From Cryptosporangium arvum DSM 44712 (lineage in GTDB: Bacteria > Actinomycetota > Actinomycetes > Mycobacteriales > Cryptosporangiaceae): a DNA stretch of 64,000 nt. How positions within the stretch are numbered: the first letter of the stretch is position 1; each line of letters begins with the position of its first letter. Of this stretch, positions 1-8,215 are shown one piece after another. The translations under genes were made by a program, and so were the position numbers. Location of the stretch: the NCBI RefSeq assembly GCF_000585375.1, contig NZ_KK073874.1:2046001-2110000 (forward strand). The letters run 5' to 3'. Under the pieces are notes generated by a model that was not told the origin of the DNA, ran no database searches, and worked only from the letters and a program-made list of their open reading frames with translations.

Positions 1-1
1 G

Positions 2-94
2 GGTAGGTCGTCTGGGGCCGCGTCGGACGTGTGTGCCGACGTAGCCTGGATCTCCGAGACCACCGACCTCGACCTGTCGAAGGCGCATGACTGA
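2..94 (+). CDS. 3' end of an unidentified upstream gene (partial)
   Basis: A reading frame is open from the window edge to a TGA at 92-94 and gives about 30 residues ending in DLDLSKAHD. Its stop overlaps the ATG at 87 by 8 nt, a typical spacing for translationally coupled actinobacterial genes. The other forward frames contain stops here. The fragment is too short to name a family. It is most likely the C-terminus of the gene preceding the membrane protein at 87-1829. Confidence 0.45.
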   Translation, partial: GRSSGAASDVCADVAWISETTDLDLSKAHD

Positions 95-1829
95 GCCGAA
101 CATTCCCGCCCGTCCCGATCCACTCAGCCGTGAGAAGGCTCCGGACGTGAGTTCCGCGTCCGCTTCGTCGGCCTCGTCGCCTCCCGGCGGGGCCAGACGC
201 GGTGATGCGGAGCCGTCGACGGCGTCGGGCGTTCCGGCGCTCGAGGAGCCGACGACCCGGGGGATCGACTCGCTCGAGCTCCCGCCGTTGCCGCCGCTCG
301 CGTCGTCGGACTCGGCGCCCGTCGGGCACTCGCTGAAGACGCCAGGCGCGGCGTCTCCGGCGGCGACCCCCACGGCCGACGAGCCGCTCCCGAGCGCCGC
401 CCCGTCGGCAAAGCCCGTCTCCCCAGCAAGGCCGACGTCCGAAGCGAAGCCGACGACCGAAGCGAAGCCGACGTCCGAGCCGAAGCCGACGTCCGAGCCG
501 GAGTCCGCGACCGAGGCGAAGCCCGCTACCGGGCCGAAGCCCACGTCCGAGGCGAAGCCGGCACCGGAGGCGAAGCCCGAACCGGCGGTGAACGGCGTGC
601 GGAGCGCGGTTCCGCGACCGGCGTCGGGCGCTCCGGGCGTCGGGCACTCCCCGCGGCCGGGCGGGTCGGCGTCGGTACCGGCCTTCAACGACTCGGGCTT
701 CCGGACCGCGGCGGCCGCCGCCACCGGCGGGGCGCTCTCGACCGGCTACCGCGGCTACGCGGCGCACGCCACCCCCACGAGCAGCCTCTCGACACCGGCT
801 TCCCAGGTGCCCCCGGCGCTACGCGGCCCGGAGGCCCCCGAAGAAAAAGACGACAAGAAGAAGGGCTTCCTCGGCATCTCCGGGGGCCAGGTCCTCGCGG
901 GCGCGATGGCCGCGTCCACCTCGGCGGTCGCGGCCTCGTACCTCGGCGTGGCCGGCACCGTGCTCGGCGCCGGTCTCGGCAGCGTGATCGCGACCGTGAG
1001 CACCGCCGTCTACCAGAAGTCGATCCAGCGCTCGGGCAAGGTGCTGCAGACCGTCGTCACGACGACGGTCGGCGGCCAGCAGGTGCCGGTCGACGAGGTC
1101 CTGCATGAGGGCCGGGACTCCTCGACGGTCGCGCCCGATCCGAGCCTGCCCGGCGTCGAACAGGTCGGGCGCGGACTACCGGACCCGAGCCTCACCCCCG
1201 CTCCGCACCACGCCGAAACGCACGTGATGAGCGCGGTGCCCGACGACGCCACCCGCCCGTTCGGAGTTCCGCCGGAGCCGCAGGGGCCGCTGTACGGGTC
1301 GGCTCCGGTGCCGCCGCCGTCCCGGCCGGACGACTCGGGCACCGTCTACGGCGGCGGCCCACCGTGGTACTCCGAGTTGCCGTGGAAACGCATCGCGCTG
1401 ACCAGCGCCGCGCTGTTCGTCCTGGTGATGGGTGTGATCACCACGGTCGAGATGATCGAGGGCCGCTCGCTGGCCAACACGGTCAAGGGCGAGGAAGGCC
1501 GGGGCACCACGATCACCCAGCCCTTCCAGCAGAAGAACGACGAGCCGGACACCTCGCCCACCCCGTCGCCGAGCGAGAGCGGCTCGGAGAGCGCGACGCC
1601 GAGCGAGTCGCCGAGCGAGGACCTGTCGCCGTCGGACGAGGACAGCGAGTCGCCGAGCGGCGAGCCGACGGAGTCGACGGATTCGACCCCGAGCGACGCC
1701 CCGAACGACGAGTCGTCGCCGCAGCCGGACCCGATCCAGACCCAGGGCACCGACCTGACGTCGTCGGCGCCGGGCGCGCCGATGACCGACGCGGCCACCA
1801 CGGTTCCGAGCGCCAGCCCCCTCGGCTGA
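87..1829 (+). CDS. Low-complexity single-pass membrane protein, function unknown
   Basis: The 580-residue protein starts with about 250 residues rich in Pro, Ala, Ser and Thr, including tandem KPTSE-type pentads (about residues 116-166). A Gly/Ala-rich hydrophobic block follows (about 265-310; GVAGTVLGAGLGSVIATV), resembling a short conserved actinobacterial segment of unknown role. A clear transmembrane helix lies at about 435-455. The last 100 residues are an acidic Ser/Pro/Glu/Asp tail. This suggests a long cytoplasmic N-terminus and an extracytoplasmic tail, or the reverse. No catalytic motif is visible. It overlaps the preceding gene end by 8 nt, and the hairpin at 1839 ends the unit. 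The reading frame is well supported; the function is not. Confidence 0.75.
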   Translation: MTEPNIPARPDPLSREKAPDVSSASASSASSPPGGARRGDAEPSTASGVPALEEPTTRGIDSLELPPLPPLASSDSAPVGHSLKTPGAASPAATPTADEPLPSAAPSAKPVSPARPTSEAKPTTEAKPTSEPKPTSEPESATEAKPATGPKPTSEAKPAPEAKPEPAVNGVRSAVPRPASGAPGVGHSPRPGGSASVPAFNDSGFRTAAAAATGGALSTGYRGYAAHATPTSSLSTPASQVPPALRGPEAPEEKDDKKKGFLGISGGQVLAGAMAASTSAVAASYLGVAGTVLGAGLGSVIATVSTAVYQKSIQRSGKVLQTVVTTTVGGQQVPVDEVLHEGRDSSTVAPDPSLPGVEQVGRGLPDPSLTPAPHHAETHVMSAVPDDATRPFGVPPEPQGPLYGSAPVPPPSRPDDSGTVYGGGPPWYSELPWKRIALTSAALFVLVMGVITTVEMIEGRSLANTVKGEEGRGTTITQPFQQKNDEPDTSPTPSPSESGSESATPSESPSEDLSPSDEDSESPSGEPTESTDSTPSDAPNDESSPQPDPIQTQGTDLTSSAPGAPMTDAATTVPSASPLG

Positions 1830-1838
1830 GCGGACAGC

Positions 1839-1868
1839 GCCCGGCCCGGATCTCCGGGCCGGGCGTTT
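1839..1868. terminator. Bidirectional hairpin terminator between 87-1829 and cobS
   Basis: A perfect 12-bp stem (GCCCGGCCCGGA at 1839-1850 with its complement at 1853-1864) closes a very small loop and is followed by GTTT. It sits 9 nt after the stop of the rightward gene and touches the stop of leftward cobS, so it can serve both convergent units. The U-tract is weak, as is usual in high-GC actinobacteria. Confidence 0.7.
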
Positions 1869-2665
1869 CAGCGCGTCAGGGGCAGCGAGACCGACCAGGG
1901 CTGGATGACCAGCACCACCAGCGCGGCGGTGGTGGCGACCTCACAGGCGGCGCCGAGAACGTCGCCGGTGACGCCCCCGAAGCGGCGGACGCAGTGGCGG
2001 ACGAGCGCCCAGGCCACCACGAGCCCGGCCGCCACGGCGAGCGGGCCGCGCCAGAACGTGGGGCCACCGACGCCGGTGGCGACGGCCGCGACGACGACCA
2101 TGGCCCCGGTGGTCAGCGCCAGCGCGACCGGGGAGACCGTGCCGGCGACGAGTGCCCCCAGCCCGTTCGGCCGGGCCGGCGGGGTGCCGACGCGGCAGGC
2201 CCAGGTCACCGCGGTGCGGCCGGTCGCCGAGGCCACCGCCGGCAGCAGGAGCAGCGGCAGCACTGCGCGGGTGCCGGTGACCGCGGCCAGGCACGCCACC
2301 TGGGCGACGGCGACGAGGATCAGCGTGATCACGCCGAACGGGCCGATGTCGGGGGCCTTCATGACCGCCAGCGCGCGCTGCGGTTCGCCGTAGGAGCCGA
2401 GTCCGTCGGCGGTGTCGGCGAGGCCGTCGAGGTGCAGCCCACGGGTGACGAGCGCCAGCGTGCCGACGCCGAGCACGCCCGCCGCCAGCGGCGGGATGCC
2501 GACGAGCGCCGCGATCAGCAGGACGACACCGGCGGCCAGGCCCACGCCGGCGCCGACGAGAGGGGCGAGGAGCATCGCGCCGCCCGCGGTCTCCCTGTCC
2601 ATCCGGCCGGCGCGTACGGGAGCGACGGTGAGTAGCGAGACCGCGAGTCGTAGGGCGTCACCCAC
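1868..2665 (-). CDS. cobS: Adenosylcobinamide-GDP ribazoletransferase CobS
   Basis: Integral membrane enzyme that joins adenosylcobinamide-GDP to alpha-ribazole (phosphate) in the last assembly step of cobalamin. The family motif HLDGLADTADGLGSYGE near residues 62-78 carries the Asp residues typical of CobS and is surrounded by several hydrophobic helices. I chose the GTG at 2665 (VGDALRLAVSLL), which overlaps the cobT stop by 8 nt. The earlier ATG at 2734 would give 288 residues and an implausible 77-nt overlap. The gene is last in cobU-cobT-cobS. Length (about 265 aa) fits the family. Confidence 0.92.
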   Translation of the reverse strand: MGDALRLAVSLLTVAPVRAGRMDRETAGGAMLLAPLVGAGVGLAAGVVLLIAALVGIPPLAAGVLGVGTLALVTRGLHLDGLADTADGLGSYGEPQRALAVMKAPDIGPFGVITLILVAVAQVACLAAVTGTRAVLPLLLLPAVASATGRTAVTWACRVGTPPARPNGLGALVAGTVSPVALALTTGAMVVVAAVATGVGGPTFWRGPLAVAAGLVVAWALVRHCVRRFGGVTGDVLGAACEVATTAALVVLVIQPWSVSLPLTR

Positions 2666-3809
2666 CGCTGGGCGCCGCCTGGTCGTCCACGACCTCGGGC
2701 GGGCGGGCACCGGCGTCGTAACCGCCGACGCCACCGATCTCGTCGCCGGGGTCGACGGTCACCTCGACCTCGTCCGGGCTCTCCACGACCGGGTGCGGTG
2801 CGGCCCGGACCAGCTCCATCGCGGCGGTGAGCACCGGCAGCGCGAGCAGTGCGCCGCTGCCGTCGCCGAGGCGGACGCCGAGATCCACCGCCGGTTCGAG
2901 CCCCAGCGAGGAGAACGCCTGCTTCTCCCCGGCGCGCCCGGAGGCGTGCGGGGCGCACCACCAGCGCGGCGCCTCGAACGCGAGTGCGCGCGCGACCAGG
3001 GCGGCGGCCGCGACGCCGACGCCGTCGAGCAGCGCCGGTGTGCGCCGGGCCGCGGTGCGGACCAGGAACCCGGCCGCGGCGGCCAGGTCGGCGCCACCGC
3101 CGGTCGCGAGCAGGCGCCGGGTGGCGAGGGTGGCCGCGGCCTGGGAGACGCGACGCATGCCGTCGCGGATCGCGGCGCACCGTTCGATCCAGAGCGCGTC
3201 GGGCATGTGCGCGTCGTACCCGAGCGCGCGGACCGGCTCGACCACGCAGAGCGAGCCGATGATGACGGTGGCCGGGACCAGGGCCGACGCGGTGAGCACG
3301 ACCGGGATCACCAGGTCGGCGCCGGAGTCGACCTCCTCGTCGGCGACGCGGGCGCCGAGGTCGAGCGCGGCTTCGACCTCGTCGGGCGTCAGCGGGTCCT
3401 CGCGGTTGAGCGCCGGGCTGCCGGCCCGCACGCGCCGGGCCGAGACGTCCCCGGGCAGCGGATCGCCGGCCAGCCCGGCGTCGACGACCCGGATCGAGAC
3501 GTCGGCGCGGTGCGCCAGCAGCGCCAGCGCACCCTCGCCGGCCAGCAACGCCGTGGCCTCGGCGGCGCCGTCGGTCACGCCGTGGTCGGCGGCGAACGCG
3601 ATCAGGCGGACCCGGCGGAACGGCGTGTCCACCGACCGCACCGAACCGGCCCAGTGCGCCAGCCCGGTCAGCGCGCCGGTGGCCGTGCCCCAACCGGCCA
3701 GCCGCGCCTGGGCCGCCTCGCCGTCGGCCCACTCGGGCGCCACGGGCGTGAGGCTCTCCAGCAACGAAGATTCCGGCGGTGGCGCGCTCTCGGCGTCCGG
3801 ATCAGTCAC
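2658..3809 (-). CDS. cobT: CobT-like phosphoribosyltransferase with altered active-site motifs
   Basis: Homologue of nicotinate-nucleotide:dimethylbenzimidazole phosphoribosyltransferase, which makes alpha-ribazole phosphate for the lower ligand of cobalamin. Family features kept include AADHGVTDGAAEA (about 73-85), GGGADLAAAAGF (about 238-248) and LLDGVGVAAAALVA (about 260-273). Two hallmark motifs differ. The usual GxMGIGNTT loop after DSGADL reads IPVVLTASALVPA (about 168-180), and the usual LGEGTGA, holding the catalytic Glu, reads LGDGSGA with Asp316. It starts with GTG overlapping the cobU stop (GTGA) and lies between otherwise normal cobU and cobS. Membership is secure; classical catalytic activity is not. 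Confidence 0.85.
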   Translation of the reverse strand: MTDPDAESAPPPESSLLESLTPVAPEWADGEAAQARLAGWGTATGALTGLAHWAGSVRSVDTPFRRVRLIAFAADHGVTDGAAEATALLAGEGALALLAHRADVSIRVVDAGLAGDPLPGDVSARRVRAGSPALNREDPLTPDEVEAALDLGARVADEEVDSGADLVIPVVLTASALVPATVIIGSLCVVEPVRALGYDAHMPDALWIERCAAIRDGMRRVSQAAATLATRRLLATGGGADLAAAAGFLVRTAARRTPALLDGVGVAAAALVARALAFEAPRWWCAPHASGRAGEKQAFSSLGLEPAVDLGVRLGDGSGALLALPVLTAAMELVRAAPHPVVESPDEVEVTVDPGDEIGGVGGYDAGARPPEVVDDQAAPSGG

Positions 3810-4372
3810 GTCAGGAGGCTATCCGCCCCGTCCGGCAACCGGACGGCCCGCCCGGCCACGATCAGCACCGCGTGTTCGCAGATCGCGGCCAGCCGCTGGT
3901 TCAGCGTGCCCTGCGCGTCGACGAAAACGCGCCCGGAGCGGGTGGCCGGCACGATCGTCCAGCCCACCTCCGGGCTGACCAGCACCAGGTCGGCCGGGCA
4001 GGCGACGACGGCGGAGAGCAGCGCGGACACGTCGGGCGCGATCGCGTCCCACGGGTCGTCCGCCTCCCACGCCGACGCCGCGTCGAACGCGCCGACCAGC
4101 CAGCTCCCGACGTCGTCCACCAGCGCCGCCGCGCCGGGCGGGAGCGTTCCCAGCGCGGACGGCAGCGCGGCCGGGCCGCCGCCCACCTCCACCGTCACCC
4201 ACGAGCCCTGGCGCCGCTCCCGGTGCGCGCGGACCCGGGCCGCCCAGTCGGCGTCGCCGGGCCGGTCCGGGGCGGTCGCCAGGTAGCTCACCGGCCCGGA
4301 GCCGCGCGCGGCCAGGCGTTCGGCCCACGCGGACTTACCGGAGCGGATCCCTCCGAGTACCAACGTGTGCAT
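3806..4372 (-). CDS. cobU: Bifunctional adenosylcobinamide kinase / guanylyltransferase CobU
   Basis: Phosphorylates adenosylcobinamide and then guanylylates it, giving the substrate for CobS. The N-terminal P-loop GGIRSGKSAWAE (residues 8-19) is the CobU signature. The segment RAHRER contains the His that carries GMP in the family, and VSPEVGWTIVP plus LNQRLA near the C-terminus are conserved CobU stretches. At 188 aa it has normal length. It is the first gene of the cobU-cobT-cobS operon. Only 25 bp separate it from the divergent small gene at 4398, so there is no room for a cobalamin riboswitch upstream. Confidence 0.93.
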   Translation of the reverse strand: MHTLVLGGIRSGKSAWAERLAARGSGPVSYLATAPDRPGDADWAARVRAHRERRQGSWVTVEVGGGPAALPSALGTLPPGAAALVDDVGSWLVGAFDAASAWEADDPWDAIAPDVSALLSAVVACPADLVLVSPEVGWTIVPATRSGRVFVDAQGTLNQRLAAICEHAVLIVAGRAVRLPDGADSLLT

Positions 4373-4397
4373 CGTGGAGTCCTTGTAGGTTCGGAGG

Positions 4398-4586
4398 ATG
4401 ACATGGCAGTGGCGGTATGCGGGCAGCGGTGACCAGGGTCAGGCCTCGGAGGAGTTCCCGAGCCAGTCCGACGCCGAGAGCTGGCTCGGCGAACAGTGGC
4501 GTGAGCTCCTGGCCACCGGGATCGACGAGGTCACCCTCGAGGAGAACGGCCGCGTCGAGTACGCGATGCCGCTGACCGCCGAGTAG
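4398..4586 (+). CDS. Small conserved acidic protein, function unknown
   Basis: A 62-residue acidic protein (MTWQWRYAGSGDQG...), with aromatic residues at the N-terminus and a VTLEENGRVEYAMPL segment that looks like paired beta strands. It has no membrane segment and no Cys. I recall similar short proteins in other actinobacteria but cannot assign a role. It is divergent from cobU (25-bp gap) and convergent with the aldo/keto reductase (3-bp gap). Upstream, GGAGG precedes the ATG, supporting the start. Confidence 0.7.
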   Translation: MTWQWRYAGSGDQGQASEEFPSQSDAESWLGEQWRELLATGIDEVTLEENGRVEYAMPLTAE

Positions 4587-4589
4587 CGG

Positions 4590-5588
4590 TCAGGGCCGGG
4601 TACGGGGGGAGCGGGTCAGCGCGGGATCCCGCTCCACCACCGGTTCGAGCGCGGCGTCGATCGCCGCCAGGAGGTCGGCGTCGAGCTTCACCCCGGACGC
4701 CGCGACGTTCTCGGTGACCTGCTCGGGCCGGGACGCGCCGATGATCGCCGCCGACACGTTCGGGTTCTGGAGCACCCAGGCCACGGCCAGCTGGGCGAGC
4801 GTCAGCCCGGCCTGGTCGGCCAGCGGCGCCAGCAACTGCACCCGGGTCAGCACGTCCTCGCTCATCCACCGCTGGACGAAGTCCGCGCCGCCCTTCTCGT
4901 CGGTGGCGCGGGAGCCGGACGGGGCCGGCTGACCCGGCCGGTACTTGCCGGTGAGCACCCCCTGGGCGATCGGCGAGAAACAGATCTGGCCCAGCCCGGC
5001 CTCGACGCTGGCCGGCACGACCTCGGCCTCGATCACCCGCCAGAGCATGCTGTACTGCGGCTGGTTGGAGATCAGCGGGACGTGCAGCTCACGGGCCAGT
5101 TCGGCGGCGCGGGCGATCTCCTCCGCGCGCCACTCGGAGACACCGATGTAGAGCGCCTTGCCCGCGCGGACGACGTCGGCGAAGGCCAGCATCGTCTCCT
5201 CGAGCGGGGTCTCGTAGTCGTACCGGTGGGCCTGGTAGAGGTCCACGTAGTCGGTGTTCAGCCGACGCAGTGAGCCGTCGATGCCCTCGAGGATGTGCTT
5301 GCGGGAGAGCCCGCGTGCGTTCCGGCCCTTGCCGACCGCGAAGTAGACCTTCGTGAACAGCTCGTAGTCGGCGCGCCGGACGCCGTCCAGCGCCTTCGCC
5401 AGCACCGTCTCGGCGCGTGTACCCGCGTACACGTCCGCGGTGTCGAACGTCGTTATTCCTTGCTCGAGGGCGGTGCGGACGCACGCGATCGCGGCGTCCT
5501 CCTCGACCTGCGAACCGTGCGTGATCCAGTTGCCGTAGGCGATCTCGGAGATGTAGAGCCCGGAACGACCGAGTGTGCGGAATTCCAT
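4590..5588 (-). CDS. Aldo/keto reductase (voltage-gated K+ channel beta-subunit-like family)
   Basis: NAD(P)H-dependent oxidoreductase with a TIM-barrel fold. The catalytic tetrad of the superfamily is visible: Asp and Tyr in FDTADVYAG, Lys in LFTKVYF, and His in LYQAHRYD. NQPQYSMLWR and the late IIGASRPEQV match the MGL/Kv-beta branch (the latter in cofactor binding). I chose the ATG at 5588 (MEFRTLGRSGLYISEIAYG), which gives the normal family length of 332 aa; an earlier ATG at 5681 adds 31 non-conserved residues overlapping the upstream promoter region. The physiological substrate is unknown. Confidence 0.9.
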   Translation of the reverse strand: MEFRTLGRSGLYISEIAYGNWITHGSQVEEDAAIACVRTALEQGITTFDTADVYAGTRAETVLAKALDGVRRADYELFTKVYFAVGKGRNARGLSRKHILEGIDGSLRRLNTDYVDLYQAHRYDYETPLEETMLAFADVVRAGKALYIGVSEWRAEEIARAAELARELHVPLISNQPQYSMLWRVIEAEVVPASVEAGLGQICFSPIAQGVLTGKYRPGQPAPSGSRATDEKGGADFVQRWMSEDVLTRVQLLAPLADQAGLTLAQLAVAWVLQNPNVSAAIIGASRPEQVTENVAASGVKLDADLLAAIDAALEPVVERDPALTRSPRTRP

Positions 5589-5698
5589 AACTCCGACCGT
5601 AGTACTACTCTGGACGATCGCCGGCCGGCGGCGGGCACCCGTTCGAGGTGCGCGGCGTGGTGGCTCATCCGAGCACATCACCCGAGGGGAGAGCCGCG

Positions 5699-6478
5699 GT
5701 GCCGGCGTTTGCCGCCCTGGTCAGGGCAGGTTTCCGACGTCATTCCACGTATCGGCGAGCCACGCTCGCGTCCGCGTTCACGAACTCGGTGTTCGGGTTC
5801 CTCAAGACCTACGTGCTGCTGGCCGTGGCCGCGAACGGTGCCGTCGCCGGGTACGACGCCGCGGCGCTCGCGATGTTCGCCTGGGCGGGGCAGGGGCTGA
5901 TCGGTGTCGTCCAGGTGTTCCAGTGGAACGAGCTGGCCGACCGCATCCGCACCGGGGACATCGTCGCCGACCTGCTGCGGCCGGTGGATCCCCTGGTGTC
6001 GTTCCTCGCGGTCGACCTCGGCCGCGCGCTCCACGCGCTGGCGGTGCGGCTGACCGTGCCGCTCGCCGTCGGGGCGCTCTTCTTCCCGCTGCGCTGGCCC
6101 GAGCACCGCACCACCTGGCTCTGGGTGGTGCTCTCGGTCGTGCTCGCCACCGTGACCAGCTTCGCGACCCGGTACCTGATCAACCTGCTGGCGTTCTGGT
6201 GGCTGGACGCGCGCGGGCCGGGCACGTTGTGGCTGGTCGGCGGCACGTTGTTCACGGGTCTGGCGGTGCCGATCCCGTTCTTCCCGGGGTGGGCGCAGAC
6301 GGTGCTGTGGTGCACGCCGTTCCCGTGGATGCTGCAGGCGCCGCTCGACGTGCTGCTGGAGCGGGGGAGCGCGGTCACGCTCGTCGCCGGTGGTGCGCTC
6401 GCCGCCGGGCTGACGCTCGCGGCGGCGGCGTCGGCCCAGCGGGTGGCCGTGCGCCGGTTGGTGGTGCAGGGTGGCTGA
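5699..6478 (+). CDS. ABC-2 type exporter permease, first of two
   Basis: Hydrophobic protein of about 260 residues with six predicted membrane segments, resembling ABC-2/DUF990 permeases associated with daunorubicin-type ATPases. The GTG at 5699 (VPAFAALVRAGFRRH) is preceded by GAGGGGAG at good spacing and is preferred over the GTG-initiated longer form at 5648. It overlaps the second permease by 8 nt, which in turn overlaps the ATPase by 4 nt, so the three genes form one operon for one transporter. Substrate is unknown. Confidence 0.85.
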   Translation: MPAFAALVRAGFRRHSTYRRATLASAFTNSVFGFLKTYVLLAVAANGAVAGYDAAALAMFAWAGQGLIGVVQVFQWNELADRIRTGDIVADLLRPVDPLVSFLAVDLGRALHALAVRLTVPLAVGALFFPLRWPEHRTTWLWVVLSVVLATVTSFATRYLINLLAFWWLDARGPGTLWLVGGTLFTGLAVPIPFFPGWAQTVLWCTPFPWMLQAPLDVLLERGSAVTLVAGGALAAGLTLAAAASAQRVAVRRLVVQGG

Positions 6479-7268
6479 GAACCCGTACGTCCGGTTGTTC
6501 CTGGCCCAGATCCGCGGCCAGACGCAGTACCGGCTCTCGTTCGCCGTCGACCTGGTCCTCAACGCCGGGATCACGACGATCGACGTGCTGGTGCTGCTGA
6601 CCGTGTTCCGGGTGACGCCGACGCTGGCCGGGTTCGGCATCGGCGCGGTGCTGCTGATGACCGGACTGGCCCAGCTGGCGTTCCAGCTCGCGGACGTCGC
6701 GGTCGGCAACCTCGAGCGCGTGCCGCAGTACCTGCGTACCGGGCTGCTCGACGCGGTGCTGCTGCGCCCGCTCTCGACGTTCGGGCAACTGATCGTGCTC
6801 GACTTCTCGATCCGGCGGGCCGGCCGGATCGTGCAGGGGCTCGCGACCTACGGGATCGCGCTCCGGGTGGCCGGCATCGAGTGGACGCCGGCGCGCGTGC
6901 TGCTCGCCGTCGTCGCCCCGCTCGCCGGAGCGGTCTGTTACGCAGCGATCTTCACGGCCGGTGCCGCGTCGATGTTCTGGCTGGTGGACGGAGGAGAAGT
7001 GGTGAACGCGGTGACGTACGGAGGTCGCGACTTCGCGAGTTATCCGACCGCGATGTACGGCGCGTGGTTCGGCAAGCTGTTCGGTTTCGGGCTGGGCCTG
7101 GCGTCGGTCGGTTACCTGCCCGCGCTCGCGCTACTCGGGCGCCCCGACCCGCTGGGCACCCCCGCCTGGTCGCACTGGGCCACGCCGGCCGTCAGCGTTC
7201 TGTGGGCGCTCGCGGCCGCCGGGATCTGGCGTGTCGGGGTACGCCGCTACCAGAGCACCGGCTCATGA
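6471..7268 (+). CDS. ABC-2 type exporter permease, second of two
   Basis: A 265-residue integral membrane protein with six likely transmembrane segments. It begins AENPYVRLFLAQIRGQTQYRLSFAVDL, the sequence pattern of the DUF990 ABC permease family (the N-terminal cytosolic helix leads into TM1). It probably forms a heterodimer with the product of 5699-6478. The start codon is GTG and overlaps the previous stop; its own stop overlaps the ATG of the ATPase gene. Confidence 0.87.
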   Translation: MAENPYVRLFLAQIRGQTQYRLSFAVDLVLNAGITTIDVLVLLTVFRVTPTLAGFGIGAVLLMTGLAQLAFQLADVAVGNLERVPQYLRTGLLDAVLLRPLSTFGQLIVLDFSIRRAGRIVQGLATYGIALRVAGIEWTPARVLLAVVAPLAGAVCYAAIFTAGAASMFWLVDGGEVVNAVTYGGRDFASYPTAMYGAWFGKLFGFGLGLASVGYLPALALLGRPDPLGTPAWSHWATPAVSVLWALAAAGIWRVGVRRYQSTGS

Positions 7269-8215
7269 GCGTCGTGGTGGTGGACGGGCTCCGCAAAGAC
7301 TTCACGGTGTGGGCCAAGAAGGGCCGGCTGCGCCGCGAGCGTCGCTCGGTCCCGGCCGTGGACGGCGTCGATCTGCGGATCGAGCCCGGCGAGATGGTGG
7401 GCTACCTCGGGCCGAACGGCGCCGGGAAATCCACCACGCTCAAGATGTTCACCGGCATCCTGACGCCGTCGAGCGGAACCGTGCGGGTGTGCGGCCTCGA
7501 CCCGGTACCCGAACGGGCCCGGTTGGCCCGCCGGATCGGGGCGGTGTTCGGGCAGCGCAGCCAGCTGTGGTGGGATCTGCCGCTGGCCGAGTCGTTCACG
7601 CTGCTCCGGTCGGTGTATCGCGTGGCCCCCACCGACCACGCGAAGCGGCTGGCCGAGTGCCGCGAACTGCTCGACCTCGACGAGTTCCTGGCTACCCCGG
7701 TCCGCCAGCTCTCCCTGGGCCAGCGGATGCGCGGCGAACTCACCGCGGCCCTGCTGCACGACCCGGAACTGCTCTTCCTCGACGAACCGACGATCGGCCT
7801 GGACGTCGTCAGCAAAGAAGCGGTGCGTGGTTTCCTGGCCGAGCTGAACCAGCGGTACGGCACCACGCTGGTGCTCACCACGCACGACCTGGCCGACATC
7901 GAGCGGCTCTGCGGGCGGCTCGTCGTCGTGGACCACGGCCGGATCGTGCACGACGGAACGCTCGCGGCCCTGCACGAGCGCTACGGCTCCCGCCGCCGGC
8001 TCGTCGTCGAACTCGACGAGCCGCACCAGCCCCTGGACGTGCCCGGGGCCACCACCGAGTCCGTCGAAGCCGACGGGCGACGCCAGACGCTCGCGCTGGA
8101 CGGCCCGCTCCCGGCCGTGGTGGCCGCCGTCGCCGCGGCGGCCCCGCTGCGTGACCTGAGAGTGCTCGAGCCCGCGATCGAGGAGGTGGTTACTAGACTT
8201 TTTCGCCGATCTTGA
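7265..8215 (+). CDS. ABC exporter ATPase (daunorubicin/NatA-like)
   Basis: ATP-binding subunit of the exporter encoded with the two upstream permeases. Walker A GPNGAGKST, Q-loop FGQRSQLWWDLP, signature LSLGQRMRGEL, Walker B LLFLDEPTIGLD and the H-loop TTHD are all present. The C-terminal 80 residues form the extra domain seen in drug-exporter ATPases. I placed the start at ATG 7265 because the upstream part of the frame overlaps the permease and has no homology-like sequence; the ATGA overlap with the permease stop supports this. The last 23 nt overlap the convergent DUF3043 gene. Confidence 0.92.
   Translation: MSVVVVDGLRKDFTVWAKKGRLRRERRSVPAVDGVDLRIEPGEMVGYLGPNGAGKSTTLKMFTGILTPSSGTVRVCGLDPVPERARLARRIGAVFGQRSQLWWDLPLAESFTLLRSVYRVAPTDHAKRLAECRELLDLDEFLATPVRQLSLGQRMRGELTAALLHDPELLFLDEPTIGLDVVSKEAVRGFLAELNQRYGTTLVLTTHDLADIERLCGRLVVVDHGRIVHDGTLAALHERYGSRRRLVVELDEPHQPLDVPGATTESVEADGRRQTLALDGPLPAVVAAVAAAAPLRDLRVLEPAIEEVVTRLFRRS

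Noticed and set aside
4373-4397. Cobalamin riboswitch upstream of cobU
   Set aside because: Only 25 bp separate cobU from the divergent small gene; the element needs about 200 nt.
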